A stretch of 64,000 bases of DNA from positions 160,561 to 224,560 of the forward strand of contig NZ_FOGB01000005.1 in the NCBI RefSeq assembly GCF_900111095.1, given 5' to 3'. Position 1 is the first letter of the stretch. Each line of letters opens with the position of its first letter. The notes below the pieces were generated by a model. It worked only from the letters and a program-made list of their open reading frames with translations, searched no databases and was not told the origin of the DNA. The position numbers and the translations under genes were made by a program. Shown here piece after piece: positions 6,566 through 16,795 of the stretch. Source of the stretch: Amphritea atlantica (GTDB taxonomy: Bacteria; Pseudomonadota; Gammaproteobacteria; Pseudomonadales; Balneatricaceae).

Positions 6566-7009
6566 TCAGAGCTTTTCCGACCAGCGCTCAATCCATTCGG
6601 CAGCGACCTCATCGGCGTCCGGCGTTTCACAGCTATCAATAAACAGTGCCTGTCCGACAGGCCTGGCCCCCAGATCGTGCATCAGTTCATTCATCTGTTT
6701 TCCCCCTTCAGCAAACGACTCATAGGAACTGTCTCCCAGGGCAATCAGACCAAAACGTACACCGGAGAAATCCGGCTGATGCTGTCGCAGCTGATCATAG
6801 AGAGGCTGAAGGTTTGCAGGTATCTCCCCCTGACCGATGGTTGCTGTGCAGATCAGTATCACATCCGGATTTTCGGCCACCTGCTGATAGCTCGGTTCAT
6901 TCAATAATGTTGCCCGGTGCCCCAGTTGATTTAGCTGTTCGGTGCAGTCGTCTGCAATCAGACTGGCATTACCATAAGTGGAACCCACTACAACCCTGAT
7001 CTCTGCCAT
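6566..7009 (-). CDS. flavodoxin-domain protein, MioC-like
   Basis: Encodes 147 aa, the length of MioC/short-chain flavodoxins. The N-terminal VVVGSTYGNASLIAD loop matches the FMN-phosphate-binding GSxxGNxE/A pattern, and LICTATIGQGEIPANLQPLYDQL and LIALGDSSYESFAEGGKQM match the two other flavin-binding loops. It likely carries electrons in the cytoplasm; the partner enzyme is unknown. The gene is convergent with cheX-like 6043-6513 and divergent from 7174-7503. Confidence 0.88.
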   Translation of the reverse strand: MAEIRVVVGSTYGNASLIADDCTEQLNQLGHRATLLNEPSYQQVAENPDVILICTATIGQGEIPANLQPLYDQLRQHQPDFSGVRFGLIALGDSSYESFAEGGKQMNELMHDLGARPVGQALFIDSCETPDADEVAAEWIERWSEKL

Positions 7010-7173
7010 ATTCCCCTCTCTTCAACCCGACGATTCAGCTTATAGTCATAAAATCGCTATATAGTAATGAAAACCGACACAGGGTTGAATGTTGATTTTT
7101 TTAAATTCACCGTTTACCCGCGTATTTCTGTCAACTATCTTTAATAGGACAGTACCAAAAGGGGAAATAGACC

Positions 7174-7503
7174 ATGCCGAACAACCATGTGGCTCAGCTT
7201 ATTAAGAAGCTTGAGGATCAATCGACCGAAAAATCGAAACTGGTTGACTGTAATTTTGCGATAAGCGAAGAGGATAAGTTTAAAGTTGAAGCGTTAGCTG
7301 AGCTGTTTCATTGCTCCGAAGAACAACTGGTTGCCGACCTGTTGCATGCAGCGCTGCTTGAGATCGAAGAGAAGATGCCTTACCGGGCGGGCACAAAAGT
7401 TATTCGGGTCGAAGAGGGAGATCCTGTCTACGAAGATGTCGGACCGATGCCCCGCTATATGGCGATTAAAAGCCGACTCAGCAAAATCACCCAATGTGCC
7501 TGA
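7174..7503 (+). CDS. conserved small protein of unknown function
   Basis: Encodes 109 aa with AAAAGGGGAAA about 10 bases before the ATG. The N-terminal two thirds are helical and charged, with a segment FAISEEDKFKVEALAELFHCSEEQLVADLLHAAL reminiscent of ribbon-helix-helix or other small helical DNA-binding proteins. The C-terminal part (AGTKVIRVEEGDPVYEDVGPMPRY) is beta-like and proline/acid rich. I recall similar proteins in Pseudomonas and relatives but know no established function. It is followed by a hairpin shared with the convergent cytochrome gene. Confidence 0.75.
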   Translation: MPNNHVAQLIKKLEDQSTEKSKLVDCNFAISEEDKFKVEALAELFHCSEEQLVADLLHAALLEIEEKMPYRAGTKVIRVEEGDPVYEDVGPMPRYMAIKSRLSKITQCA

Positions 7504-7574
7504 TCAGCAGCGGTACGATATAAAACGTTAGTGCAGAAAACCGCGGCGGGTCTGAGCGTTAGCAGAGAAAAGAA

Positions 7575-7597
7575 TCAGCGGGACTTTATCCCGCTGA
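7575..7597. terminator. hairpin between convergent genes
   Basis: A perfect 9-bp stem TCAGCGGGA / TCCCGCTGA with a CTTTA loop lies between the 7174-7503 gene and the cytochrome gene. There is no long T-run on the + side; on the minus side a TTCTTTTCTC stretch follows. It probably serves as a terminator, chiefly for the minus-strand cytochrome gene. Confidence 0.55.
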
Positions 7598-7604
7598 GTC
7601 AGAC

Positions 7605-7985
7605 TTATAACGTTTTCAGATAAGCGATCAGATAATCCTGTTCGGCAGGATCAGTGATCGAAACGTGACGCATCCGGGTGCCCGGAACCAGTTTAGTATT
7701 ATCAGAAACCCACTTACGCAGATTATCCTCGGTCCAGGTGATGCCAGATTGTTTCAGCGCTTCAGAATAGGCAAAGCGTGGCAGTGAAGCAGCCTCTCTG
7801 CCGACAACACCAATAAGACTCGGACCAAAGGCATTTTTGCTGCTATCAGTAGAGTGACATGCCTGGCACCGTTTAAACACTTCTGCACCGGCAGCAGCCA
7901 TGGCTGCTTCATCGGCCTGCGCAGAAGTAGCTACCATGCCAACCATCGCGGCTGCTGATAGCAACTTAAGCATTACTTTCTTCAT
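7605..7985 (-). CDS. periplasmic c-type cytochrome
   Basis: Encodes 126 aa. Residues 1-24 are a Sec signal peptide ending SAQA-D. The haem-binding motif CQACH occupies residues 40-44, and M105 in GTRMRH is the likely sixth ligand, giving a class I, cytochrome c2-like monohaem protein of about 11 kDa after cleavage. The order KCxxCH..NAFGPSLIGVVGR..YSEALKQSGITWTEDNL agrees with that family. It probably shuttles electrons between the bc1 complex and oxidases. It is transcribed alone on the minus strand. Confidence 0.93.
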   Translation of the reverse strand: MKKVMLKLLSAAAMVGMVATSAQADEAAMAAAGAEVFKRCQACHSTDSSKNAFGPSLIGVVGREAASLPRFAYSEALKQSGITWTEDNLRKWVSDNTKLVPGTRMRHVSITDPAEQDYLIAYLKTL

Positions 7986-8112
7986 GATCAGGTACTCTCA
8001 TCGTAATTTATACGGGTCTGAAAAGTATACTGACTGAAGCGTCTGGGGAATTTACTACTTGAGTACCCTTTTGTATCGACTGATGACCTAAATCAATGGC
8101 CCGGATAACAAA

Positions 8113-8134
8113 AAACGCGGCCGGAGCCGCGTTT
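8113..8134 (-). terminator. intrinsic terminator of the fumarase gene
   Basis: The stem AAACGCGGC / GCCGCGTTT with a 4-base loop is followed on the minus strand by TTTTTGTT, 30 bp beyond the fumarase stop. Confidence 0.85.
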
Positions 8135-8165
8135 AAATTCGCTATACTAAGTCTGTGACCAGTGC

Positions 8166-9671
8166 TTAAACCTGTTCAGCGATAATCTGCTTCCACTTCG
8201 CCGGCCCCGTGTTATGCACTGAGATACCACTGCTATCTACCGCCACCGTTACCGGCATGTCTTTGACTTCAAACTCGTAGATCGCCTCCATCCCCAGCTC
8301 TGGGAATGCCAGTACTTCAGCATTGGTAATCGCCTTGGATACCAGATACGCAGCGCCACCCACAGCCATCAGGTAAACCGCTTTGTTATCGCGGATAGCA
8401 TCGATCGCAATCGGGCCACGTTCAGACTTGCCGATCATACCCAGCAGACCGGTGCTTTCAATAATCTGACGGGTGAACTTATCCATCCGGGTCGCCGTGG
8501 TCGGTCCCGCAGGCCCGACAACCTCTTCCCGAACCGGATCAACCGGACCAACGTAGTAGATAAAGCGGCCTTTCAGGTCAACCGGCAGATCTTCGCCGTT
8601 ATTGAGCATCTCAACCATCTTCTTATGCGCCGCATCACGACCGGTCAGCATCTTGCCGTTCAGCAGTACTGTTTCACCAGGCTGCCAGCTCAGCACATCT
8701 TCCGGCGTGACGGTATTCAGATCAACCCGACGGGTGCTGGCACCCACTTCGAAAGTCACCTCTGGCCACTGATCCAGACTTGGCGGGGTCAGCACTGCCG
8801 GACCATTGCCATTCAGTTTGAAGTGAGTGTGACGAGTAGCCGCACAGTTAGGGATCATACACACCGGCAGTGATGCTGCGTGAGTTGGATAATCCATAAT
8901 CTTTATGTCCAGCACGGTGGTCAGACCGCCCAGCCCCTGAGCACCAATACCCAGCCCATTGACGGCATCCATAATTTCCAGACGCAGCTCTTCAACACGA
9001 TTTTGCGGGCCACGCTCACGCAGCTCATGGATATCGATCGGGTCCATCAGCGACTCTTTCGCCATCACTGCCGCTTTTTCAGCGGTACCACCGATACCGA
9101 TACCCAGCATACCCGGTGGGCACCAGCCAGCGCCCATGGTTGGTACAGTCTTCACAACCCAGTCAACAATGCTGTCAGATGGGTTAAGCATCACCATCTT
9201 CGATTTGTTTTCAGAACCGCCACCCTTGGCCGCCACATGAACTTCAACCTCATCGCCCTCTACGAGTTCGTAGTGGATCACTGCCGGGGTGTTGTCTTTG
9301 GTATTCTGACGCTTGCCCGCAGGGTCAGCCAGGATGGATGCACGCAGCACATTGTCCGGATGGGTGTAAGCACGGCGCACGCCTTCGTTGATCATATCGG
9401 TAACGCTCATCTGGGCGTCCCAGGTCACGTTCATACCAACTTTGACAAATACTGTGACAATGCCGGTATCCTGACAAATTGGGCGTTTGCCTTCGGCACA
9501 CATACGGGAGTTGATCAGAATCTGAGCCATGGCGTCTTTCGCCGCTGGGTTCTGTTCCTTCAGATAGGCTTCATGCACCCCCTGAATAAAATCGATCGGA
9601 TGGTAATAGGAGATAAACTGCAGCGAATCTGCAATGCTGCTGATCAAATCGTCTTGGCGAATTACGCTCAT
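8166..9671 (-). CDS. fumA: class I (iron-sulfur) fumarate hydratase
   Basis: Encodes 501 aa and catalyses fumarate to L-malate in the TCA cycle. Class I is shown by the three cysteines that would bind the 4Fe-4S cluster: C66 in ICQDTG, C184 in GAGWCPPGM and C276 in IPNCAATRHT. Their spacing is almost that of E. coli FumA. The N-terminal domain is followed by the C-terminal beta domain beginning at about residue 320 (VNTVTPEDVLSWQPGETVLLNGKM) and containing GPTTATRMD. Class I enzymes are oxygen-sensitive. The gene is monocistronic, with its own terminator. The symbol follows the usual Pseudomonas/E. coli naming. Confidence 0.95.
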   Translation of the reverse strand: MSVIRQDDLISSIADSLQFISYYHPIDFIQGVHEAYLKEQNPAAKDAMAQILINSRMCAEGKRPICQDTGIVTVFVKVGMNVTWDAQMSVTDMINEGVRRAYTHPDNVLRASILADPAGKRQNTKDNTPAVIHYELVEGDEVEVHVAAKGGGSENKSKMVMLNPSDSIVDWVVKTVPTMGAGWCPPGMLGIGIGGTAEKAAVMAKESLMDPIDIHELRERGPQNRVEELRLEIMDAVNGLGIGAQGLGGLTTVLDIKIMDYPTHAASLPVCMIPNCAATRHTHFKLNGNGPAVLTPPSLDQWPEVTFEVGASTRRVDLNTVTPEDVLSWQPGETVLLNGKMLTGRDAAHKKMVEMLNNGEDLPVDLKGRFIYYVGPVDPVREEVVGPAGPTTATRMDKFTRQIIESTGLLGMIGKSERGPIAIDAIRDNKAVYLMAVGGAAYLVSKAITNAEVLAFPELGMEAIYEFEVKDMPVTVAVDSSGISVHNTGPAKWKQIIAEQV

Positions 9672-9932
9672 TATTGACTCCGCAATGTCAGGCTTATGTC
9701 ATAGGTTGAGGGCTATCTGCGTAACCCTTAACGTGCTCAGTAAAGTGTTGTCGAAGCGGTTACACGCTCATCTGGCAACGGCGGTATACGCTTCTGACTG
9801 GGTTATTCTGCAAAGCTGCCGCAGAATTATACACTAAATTAATCGTCAATCGTTGTCCGGCCTTAGTCTAAAGTTCTGTTCTGGTGCTCTGTATGCAGCC
9901 CGGCAGGGCCACACAACACAACGGCAGCCGGG

Positions 9933-10769
9933 TTACAGGCTAAGACAGTAAAGCAGACCAAATAACATGAAGAAACGGCCGCTGGCGGGCGGCAATGACG
10001 CTCTGCCCTGCACTTCCTGTTGCTGTTTATAGAGCAACCAGATCAGCGGCACACTGGCAAGCCACCAGATACCGCCTATCACGCCGGTAATCCACAACAG
10101 GGAGGTTACCAGCACAACTGACAGCAACAGCAGCAGGTAGAGTGTCCGGGCCCGGGTAATACCAATACGCACCGTCAGGGTGTTTATACCCGCCGCACGG
10201 TCACTATCGACATCGCGAATCTCATTCGCCAGCAACAACAGTGAGCTTATCAGGCTGACCGGTATCGAACGCCAGAACAGTGGCCAGTTCACCTCACCTG
10301 CGAGAATATAGTAACTGCCGCACACCATCAGTACGCCCATCAGCCAGAACACCAGTATCACCGCCAGCCCCCGGCGCTTGAAGTTGACCGGTTCCACGGT
10401 ATATCCCAGCGCTCCGGCAAGTCCAACCAGCAGCAATAACAGCAATCCCAGACCAGCATAGCTGATCAGGTAGATACCGATCACTGCCGCCAGCAGAAAA
10501 CAGACCAGTCCAAGCCTGAAATTACGCACCACCCGGCCCCGGGCAAGCGTGCTGCTGAGACGCTGCAGATCAGCATGGTCATTGATCAGGTTAACGCCGG
10601 CCTGCAACAGTAACGCCGCCAGAATAATCAGCACAGCCGCAGAGTAACTGAAGCCCGGCTGTTGCGACGCACTGACAATCCCCACCAGACAGGTGATCAG
10701 CGCCACCGAAAAGGAGAAAGGGCGCAACGCCCTGCCAAGGGAATATTTATCCTGCTGCATCAGATCCAA
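9933..10769 (-). CDS. UbiA-family membrane prenyltransferase, MenA-like
   Basis: Encodes 278 aa with 8-9 hydrophobic helices. The two aspartate-rich motifs of UbiA enzymes are visible: NLINDHAD near residue 60 and NEIRDVDSDRAAG near residue 182, which bind Mg-prenyl diphosphate. The second motif and GYTVEPVNFKRRGLA before it resemble MenA (1,4-dihydroxy-2-naphthoate prenyltransferase) more than UbiA. No other menaquinone genes lie nearby, so the aromatic substrate is uncertain. The gene ends in a short LLYCLSL tail. It lies downstream of trhP but is separated from it by a terminator. Confidence 0.85.
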   Translation of the reverse strand: MDLMQQDKYSLGRALRPFSFSVALITCLVGIVSASQQPGFSYSAAVLIILAALLLQAGVNLINDHADLQRLSSTLARGRVVRNFRLGLVCFLLAAVIGIYLISYAGLGLLLLLLVGLAGALGYTVEPVNFKRRGLAVILVFWLMGVLMVCGSYYILAGEVNWPLFWRSIPVSLISSLLLLANEIRDVDSDRAAGINTLTVRIGITRARTLYLLLLLSVVLVTSLLWITGVIGGIWWLASVPLIWLLYKQQQEVQGRASLPPASGRFFMLFGLLYCLSL

Positions 10770-10813
10770 CTACACTCATCTGTAAAAACCGGCTAAGGTG
10801 CCAGCCATGGCAT

Positions 10814-10842
10814 AAAAAAAGGTATCTCAGGATACCTTTTTT
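10814..10842. terminator. bidirectional-looking intrinsic terminator after trhP
   Basis: GGTATC / GATACC with a TCAG loop is flanked by A7 and T6 runs. It lies 15 bp beyond the trhP stop, so on the minus strand the hairpin is followed by seven T. Confidence 0.85.
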
Positions 10843-10856
10843 ATACATATTATCAA

Positions 10857-12221
10857 TTAGTTACCGCTTTCAAATGCCGGTGCATTGGGCAGATCCCGCA
10901 TCAGCAGGGCGTATTCCAGGTCAGCATCAATATCCAGTGGCAAACGCACTTTATGGCCCGAGCCCGGAGCACAATCTCTGGCTTCACCCTGCAGGTTCTC
11001 CAGATGCTCCAGTTTAAACTTGCGGTTACCAGACGGTGTCATCAGCTCCAGGGTATCGCCCACCATAAAGCGGTTTTTCACTTCGATATCCAGTGTTCCC
11101 TTTTGTGCATCACGGCCAATCACCTCGCCAACAAACTGCTGGTGTACACCAACAGAGTTACCGGTCTCATAGTTCTGATACTCGTCATGTACATGGCGGC
11201 GATAGAAACCTTCGGTGTAGCCACGGTTGGCCAGATTTTCCAGCGTATCCATCAGCCCCATATCAAACGGACGCCCGGCCACCGCATCATCGATCGCCTT
11301 ACGGTAGGCCTGCGCGGTGCGTGCAACATAGTAGTGGGACTTGGTCCGGCCTTCGATCTTGAGTGAGTGGATTCCCATCTCAGTCAGTCGGTGAACATGC
11401 TGAATCGCCCGCAGGTCCTTAGAGTTCATGATGTAGGTGCCATGCTCATCCTCAAAGGCGGGCATATATTCACCGGGACGGGTCTCTTCCTGCAGCAGAT
11501 ACATCTTGCTGGTTGGTTCGCCCTCACCCAGCGCCGGCTGAACAGGCTCCTCATTCGGATCAAAGCTCTGCACCGGAATCAGATCACCATTATCACTCTG
11601 AGTCGCCTCATGAGCATCGTACTTCCAGCGGCAGGAGTTGGTGCAGGTACCCTGATTGGGATCACGGTGATTGATATATCCCGACAACAGGCAACGCCCT
11701 GAATAGGCAATACAGAGTGAACCGTGAACGAATACTTCCAGCTCTATCTCTGGACACTTCTCACGGATCTCACCGATCTCATCCAGCGACAGTTCACGGG
11801 ACATAATAATCCGCTCGATACCCGCCTGATGCCAGAACTTCACACTGGCCCAGTTCATGGTATTACTCTGTACCGACAGATGAATCGGCACTTCGGGCCA
11901 CTGTTCCTTCACCATCAGAATCAGCCCGGGATCTGACATAATCAGCGCATCCGGCCCCATCTCGATCACCGGACGCAGGTCATCAATATAGGTCTTCAGT
12001 TTACTGTTGTGAGGCATGATGTTACTCGCCACATACAGCTTTTTACCCTGCGCATGGGCGATATTAATGCCCTCATGCAGGTTATCCAGATTAAAATCGT
12101 TGTTACGCACCCGCAGACTATAACGTGGCTGACCGGCGTAGACCGCATCGGCACCATAGGCAAAGGCGTATTTCATATTGCGCAGCGTTCCCGCTGGCGA
12201 AAGGAGTTCTGGTTTAAACAT
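10857..12221 (-). CDS. trhP: tRNA 5-hydroxyuridine synthesis protein TrhP (U32 peptidase-like, YegQ)
   Basis: Encodes 454 aa. The start MFKPELLSPAGTLRNMKYAFAYGADAVYAG is the U32 barrel signature, and the cysteine group CLLSG..GTCTNSCRWKYD near residues 178-198, with EVFVHGSLCIAYSGRC before it, is the conserved cysteine set of this family. The C-terminal beta domain (FVGEVIGRDAQKGTLDIEVKNRFMVGDTLELMTP) matches the YegQ branch. In E. coli this protein, with prephenate as cofactor source, forms 5-hydroxyuridine at tRNA position 34. It acts in the cytoplasm. The thpR gene lies 37 bp upstream and may be co-transcribed. Confidence 0.93.
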   Translation of the reverse strand: MFKPELLSPAGTLRNMKYAFAYGADAVYAGQPRYSLRVRNNDFNLDNLHEGINIAHAQGKKLYVASNIMPHNSKLKTYIDDLRPVIEMGPDALIMSDPGLILMVKEQWPEVPIHLSVQSNTMNWASVKFWHQAGIERIIMSRELSLDEIGEIREKCPEIELEVFVHGSLCIAYSGRCLLSGYINHRDPNQGTCTNSCRWKYDAHEATQSDNGDLIPVQSFDPNEEPVQPALGEGEPTSKMYLLQEETRPGEYMPAFEDEHGTYIMNSKDLRAIQHVHRLTEMGIHSLKIEGRTKSHYYVARTAQAYRKAIDDAVAGRPFDMGLMDTLENLANRGYTEGFYRRHVHDEYQNYETGNSVGVHQQFVGEVIGRDAQKGTLDIEVKNRFMVGDTLELMTPSGNRKFKLEHLENLQGEARDCAPGSGHKVRLPLDIDADLEYALLMRDLPNAPAFESGN

Positions 12222-12258
12222 TTTTCACAACATTGAAAAGTTAGGTTCTGCAGCTGGC

Positions 12259-12819
12259 TCAGGCCATATCCTGCAAGGGAATTGTAAACAGCGGCGTGTA
12301 GATAGATCCGCGCTCGCCCGGTTTGCTCTGAAACAGAATCACTGAGTCTGCCAGGCTGAAGAGGTCCACTGTGGGCCACTCTTCGGGCGGTTCAAACTGA
12401 TTTCGGGCGGGCAACCGTCCCAGCGTGATATGAGGTTTAAAATCTTCCTCTTTAAACTCGATACCCGCTTCCAGAGCGATCTCCATCATCGACCTGTTTA
12501 GCGCACTCAGCTCTTCATCTTCCTGACTCATCGCTGCAATAACCGCCAGCTGACGACTCACCGGGTAATACTCTGCAGTATTAATACGCACCTGAAATGA
12601 GCGGACTTCAGCCAGCTTATTACGTGCGATATCTTCCAGCTGATCGATCTGTTCCAGAGAGATCTCGCCCAGAAAGCACAGCGTCAGATGATAGGATTCA
12701 GCATCAACCCAGTTTACTTCTATCTGCTTGTCAAACTGACACAGGGTATCAGCGTAATCAGCCAGCCATCGGGCCACAGAACCCGGCAGGGCCAGCGCAA
12801 AGAACGCACGAATATCCAT
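12259..12819 (-). CDS. thpR: RNA 2',3'-cyclic phosphodiesterase
   Basis: Encodes 186 aa of the 2H phosphoesterase superfamily. The two catalytic HxT motifs are clear: HLTLCFLG at H44 and HITLGRLP at H130, with the normal spacing for ThpR/LigT. The N-terminal MDIRAFFALALPGSVA matches the family start. The enzyme opens 2',3'-cyclic phosphates on RNA and can also ligate tRNA halves in vitro. It lies just upstream of trhP in the same direction, 37 bp apart. Confidence 0.93.
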   Translation of the reverse strand: MDIRAFFALALPGSVARWLADYADTLCQFDKQIEVNWVDAESYHLTLCFLGEISLEQIDQLEDIARNKLAEVRSFQVRINTAEYYPVSRQLAVIAAMSQEDEELSALNRSMMEIALEAGIEFKEEDFKPHITLGRLPARNQFEPPEEWPTVDLFSLADSVILFQSKPGERGSIYTPLFTIPLQDMA

Positions 12820-12912
12820 TAAAGCGTTATCTACCTCATCAAAAAAGACTGACTATTCTGCCCGTCCCCGGGCCGGATCGCAATCACTAACCTGTATAAA
12901 AAATCGACAATT

Positions 12913-13530
12913 TTACCCTCGGCCACGCTGGCGCACTGTTTCCTGCACAGGTAAGGCCTGAATGCGCGAAACCCAGCGTTTCACAGCGGGATAGTCCGCA
13001 TAGTCAAAACCGGCCACTTCAGGCCATGAGAGAACCGTTGCACCATGAAAATCAGCCACGGTCAGCTTACCAGCCACCAGATACTCTTTATCCTGCAGGT
13101 GCGACTCCAGTACGGGTAAGAAACGCATAATGGCCTGCCGTTGAACATCGATAAACGACTCATCGGGTTCACCATCGGCATATTTAACCGCCAGCAGCAT
13201 ATCCAACGCAGGCACTTCGATCTGATTACTGATAAACAAACTCCAGCGATACAGATCCGCCTCCTGCTCAAGGGTATCCACCCACAACAAGCCATCGCCA
13301 TATTTGCGGGCCAGATAAAACAGAATCGCCTGACTCTCCCACAGCACCAGCTCACCATCCACCAGCGTTGGCAGCTTTCCGGTCGGATTCAGAGCCAGAT
13401 ATTCAGGCGTGCGGGTTGGTTCACTGCGAGGGGCCATAGGAACGTTCTGGTAAGCAACCCCCAGAGATTCGAGCACACACATCACCATATTGGCGCGGGA
13501 ATAAACACCACCATAAACCGTTATCATCAA
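12913..13530 (-). CDS. glutathione S-transferase family protein
   Basis: Encodes 205 aa. The N-terminal thioredoxin-like domain (MITVYGGVYSRANMVMCVLESLGVAYQ) has a Ser at residue 12 as candidate catalytic residue, NPTGKLPTLVDGELVLWESQAILFYLARKYG contains the cis-proline and the ES pair that binds glutathione, and a C-terminal helical domain follows with the N-capping-type VADFHGATVLSW segment. The substrate is unknown. The gene sits 21 bp downstream of the coiled-coil membrane protein gene, in the same direction. Confidence 0.9.
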   Translation of the reverse strand: MMITVYGGVYSRANMVMCVLESLGVAYQNVPMAPRSEPTRTPEYLALNPTGKLPTLVDGELVLWESQAILFYLARKYGDGLLWVDTLEQEADLYRWSLFISNQIEVPALDMLLAVKYADGEPDESFIDVQRQAIMRFLPVLESHLQDKEYLVAGKLTVADFHGATVLSWPEVAGFDYADYPAVKRWVSRIQALPVQETVRQRGRG

Positions 13531-13551
13531 ATCACCCTGTTAAACTAAGCG

Positions 13552-14520
13552 TTATCGTGACTGCAACTGTTCGACTTTCAACTGCAGGTTGTTCAGTTTC
13601 TGACGGATCTGTAACAGCTCGTTATTCACCACCAAACGGGAACCATCAATCGCTTTTACGGCCTGTTCATTCACCTTAACACGACGTTCGAGTCCGGCCC
13701 CCTGCCCCTGACTCTCTTTAAGGGATATCACCTGTTCTGCCAGTAACGCCATTTTCTTCTTCTGATCGGCCTGTTGCAGATCGATCGATTCACTCAATGC
13801 CTGAAACTGGGTGCTCAGCGCCGCAGCACTCTGCCTGATAGCGGCCACCTGCTTAGCATTTTCGCTGCCTTTTGCCTCAGATGCGGCTAACTGCTTATCC
13901 AGTTTGGTCAGCTCCCCGGTCATCCCCTCAAGGGCTTTCGACTGTTTATCCAGCTGAGCTGAAGCCTCATTTAACTGTTTTTCCAGCTCGGCAATCTTAG
14001 GTGTATTACGCTGATGAGCAACCACCCAAAGCTTACCGTTCTCGGAGTTTAACTTGGTAATTTCCGCATCAAGCCGGGAAATAGCTGTACCAAATTTACC
14101 GGAGTCGGCCTCCAGGCTGGCGAACTTTTGCTGGTTGATCTCAGCCTGCTTCTTCACCTGATTCTGCAAAGACTCTCCTGTCTGAGCGGCGCTGTCTCCA
14201 GCCACCAGAAACAGTTTCTGCAGTTCAATGATCTTCTCATCAACAACTTTGCGTTCGTTCTCTAAAACCTGCAGTTGCTGATGCTGCATGAAGTTCCAGT
14301 ACGCCAGGCCTGCCACAGCGACCGCCAGTAACAGGATAATCAGATAGCTGAGAGCACCACCACCGGAACTGACCTTTTGCCCCGTATCCGGATGATTCCC
14401 CTTCACACCTGTTTTCTGAGGTGTTTCAGTCTGCGGCTTTTCCCCGGGAACTTTGATTGCTGGCTCCCGCTCCGCCGGACCAAAGCTAGGCAGCTCCAGA
14501 TCTTTATCCTGATCGCGCAT
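13552..14520 (-). CDS. single-pass membrane protein with a long coiled coil, unknown function
   Basis: Encodes 322 aa: a proline/charge-rich cytoplasmic stretch of about 55 residues, one transmembrane helix at about 56-76 (LSYLIILLLAVAVAGLAYW), then nearly 240 residues of heptad-like, Gln/Lys/Ala-rich coiled coil to the C-terminus (LEKQLNEASAQLDKQSKALEG, LNNLQLKVEQLQSR). With the N-terminus inside, the coil would lie in the periplasm. I know no function. The layout recalls envelope scaffolding proteins. It is transcribed from the gap downstream of groEL's terminator toward the GST gene. Confidence 0.8.
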   Translation of the reverse strand: MRDQDKDLELPSFGPAEREPAIKVPGEKPQTETPQKTGVKGNHPDTGQKVSSGGGALSYLIILLLAVAVAGLAYWNFMQHQQLQVLENERKVVDEKIIELQKLFLVAGDSAAQTGESLQNQVKKQAEINQQKFASLEADSGKFGTAISRLDAEITKLNSENGKLWVVAHQRNTPKIAELEKQLNEASAQLDKQSKALEGMTGELTKLDKQLAASEAKGSENAKQVAAIRQSAAALSTQFQALSESIDLQQADQKKKMALLAEQVISLKESQGQGAGLERRVKVNEQAVKAIDGSRLVVNNELLQIRQKLNNLQLKVEQLQSR

Positions 14521-14597
14521 TAATGTCTCTCTGTCAGATAGATAATTCAGTTCAGCACTGCCGATATTACACCATCTGACAGTTTTTTGGCCAAAAG

Positions 14598-14626
14598 AAA
14601 AGCCCCGTGCAGAACACGGGGCTTTT
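14598..14626 (-). terminator. intrinsic terminator of groES-groEL
   Basis: A 12-bp stem AAAAGCCCCGTG / CACGGGGCTTTT with a 5-base loop lies 29 bp beyond the groEL stop; CTTTTGG follows on the minus strand. Confidence 0.9.
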
Positions 14627-14654
14627 CCGAGTAGCGTCGCTTAGGAGCAGATGA

Positions 14655-16328
<1,674 letters not shown>

Positions 16329-16359
16329 TCAATCAGAAATTCTTACCAGAGAACCGAAA

Positions 16360-16653
16360 TCAGTTTTCCAGCACACCGTAAATATCGCTTTCATTCATGA
16401 TCAGCAGCTCTTCACCATCAACTTTAACGGTGTTAGAACCGGCATACTGACCAAACAGTACAGTGTCACCAACCTTAACAGCCAGTGCCTGAACTTCACC
16501 GTTACTGGTAATACGACCAGTACCTACAGCGAGAACTTCACCCTGGTTAGGCTTTTCAGCAGCAGAACCTGGCAGCACGATACCACTGGCAGTAGTTGCT
16601 TCTTCTTCTTTACGGCGAACAACCACACGGTCGTGAAGTGGACGAATTTTCAT
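16360..16653 (-). CDS. groES: co-chaperonin GroES
   Basis: Encodes 97 aa. [18 protein letters not shown] is the family signature, the mobile loop ([13 protein letters not shown]) that docks on GroEL occupies about residues 20-33, and the C-terminal [19 protein letters not shown] is typical. It forms the heptameric lid of the chaperonin. It is preceded by AGGAGAGAG. First gene of the operon, under the sigma-32-type promoter at 16748-16778. Confidence 0.98.
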   Translation of the reverse strand: MKIRPLHDRVVVRRKEEEATTASGIVLPGSAAEKPNQGEVLAVGTGRITSNGEVQALAVKVGDTVLFGQYAGSNTVKVDGEELLIMNESDIYGVLEN

Positions 16654-16747
16654 TGAATCTCTCTCCTGATCCGTTGATCAAAAAAAGTCAGTTTTGTTTT
16701 ATAAAGTGCAACCACTGAAAGCGGCTACAAATCCTTGGATGACTCAC

Positions 16748-16778
16748 TAAATGGGGGCAGCAAAAAGCATTTCAACAC
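16748..16778 (-). promoter_or_regulatory. sigma-32 (RpoH) heat-shock promoter of groESL
   Basis: On the minus strand GTTGAAA is followed, after 13 bases, by CCCCCATTTA. This agrees closely with the RpoH consensus CTTGAAA / CCCCATnT. It would start transcription about 85 bases before the groES ATG. No CIRCE inverted repeat was seen. Confidence 0.85.
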
Positions 16779-16795
16779 CCCGGCAAAAATATTTT

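Noticed and set aside
8880-9677. 265-aa frame antisense to fumarase
   Set aside because: A shadow of the strong class I fumarase gene; composition dominated by His and Arg from reverse complement codons.
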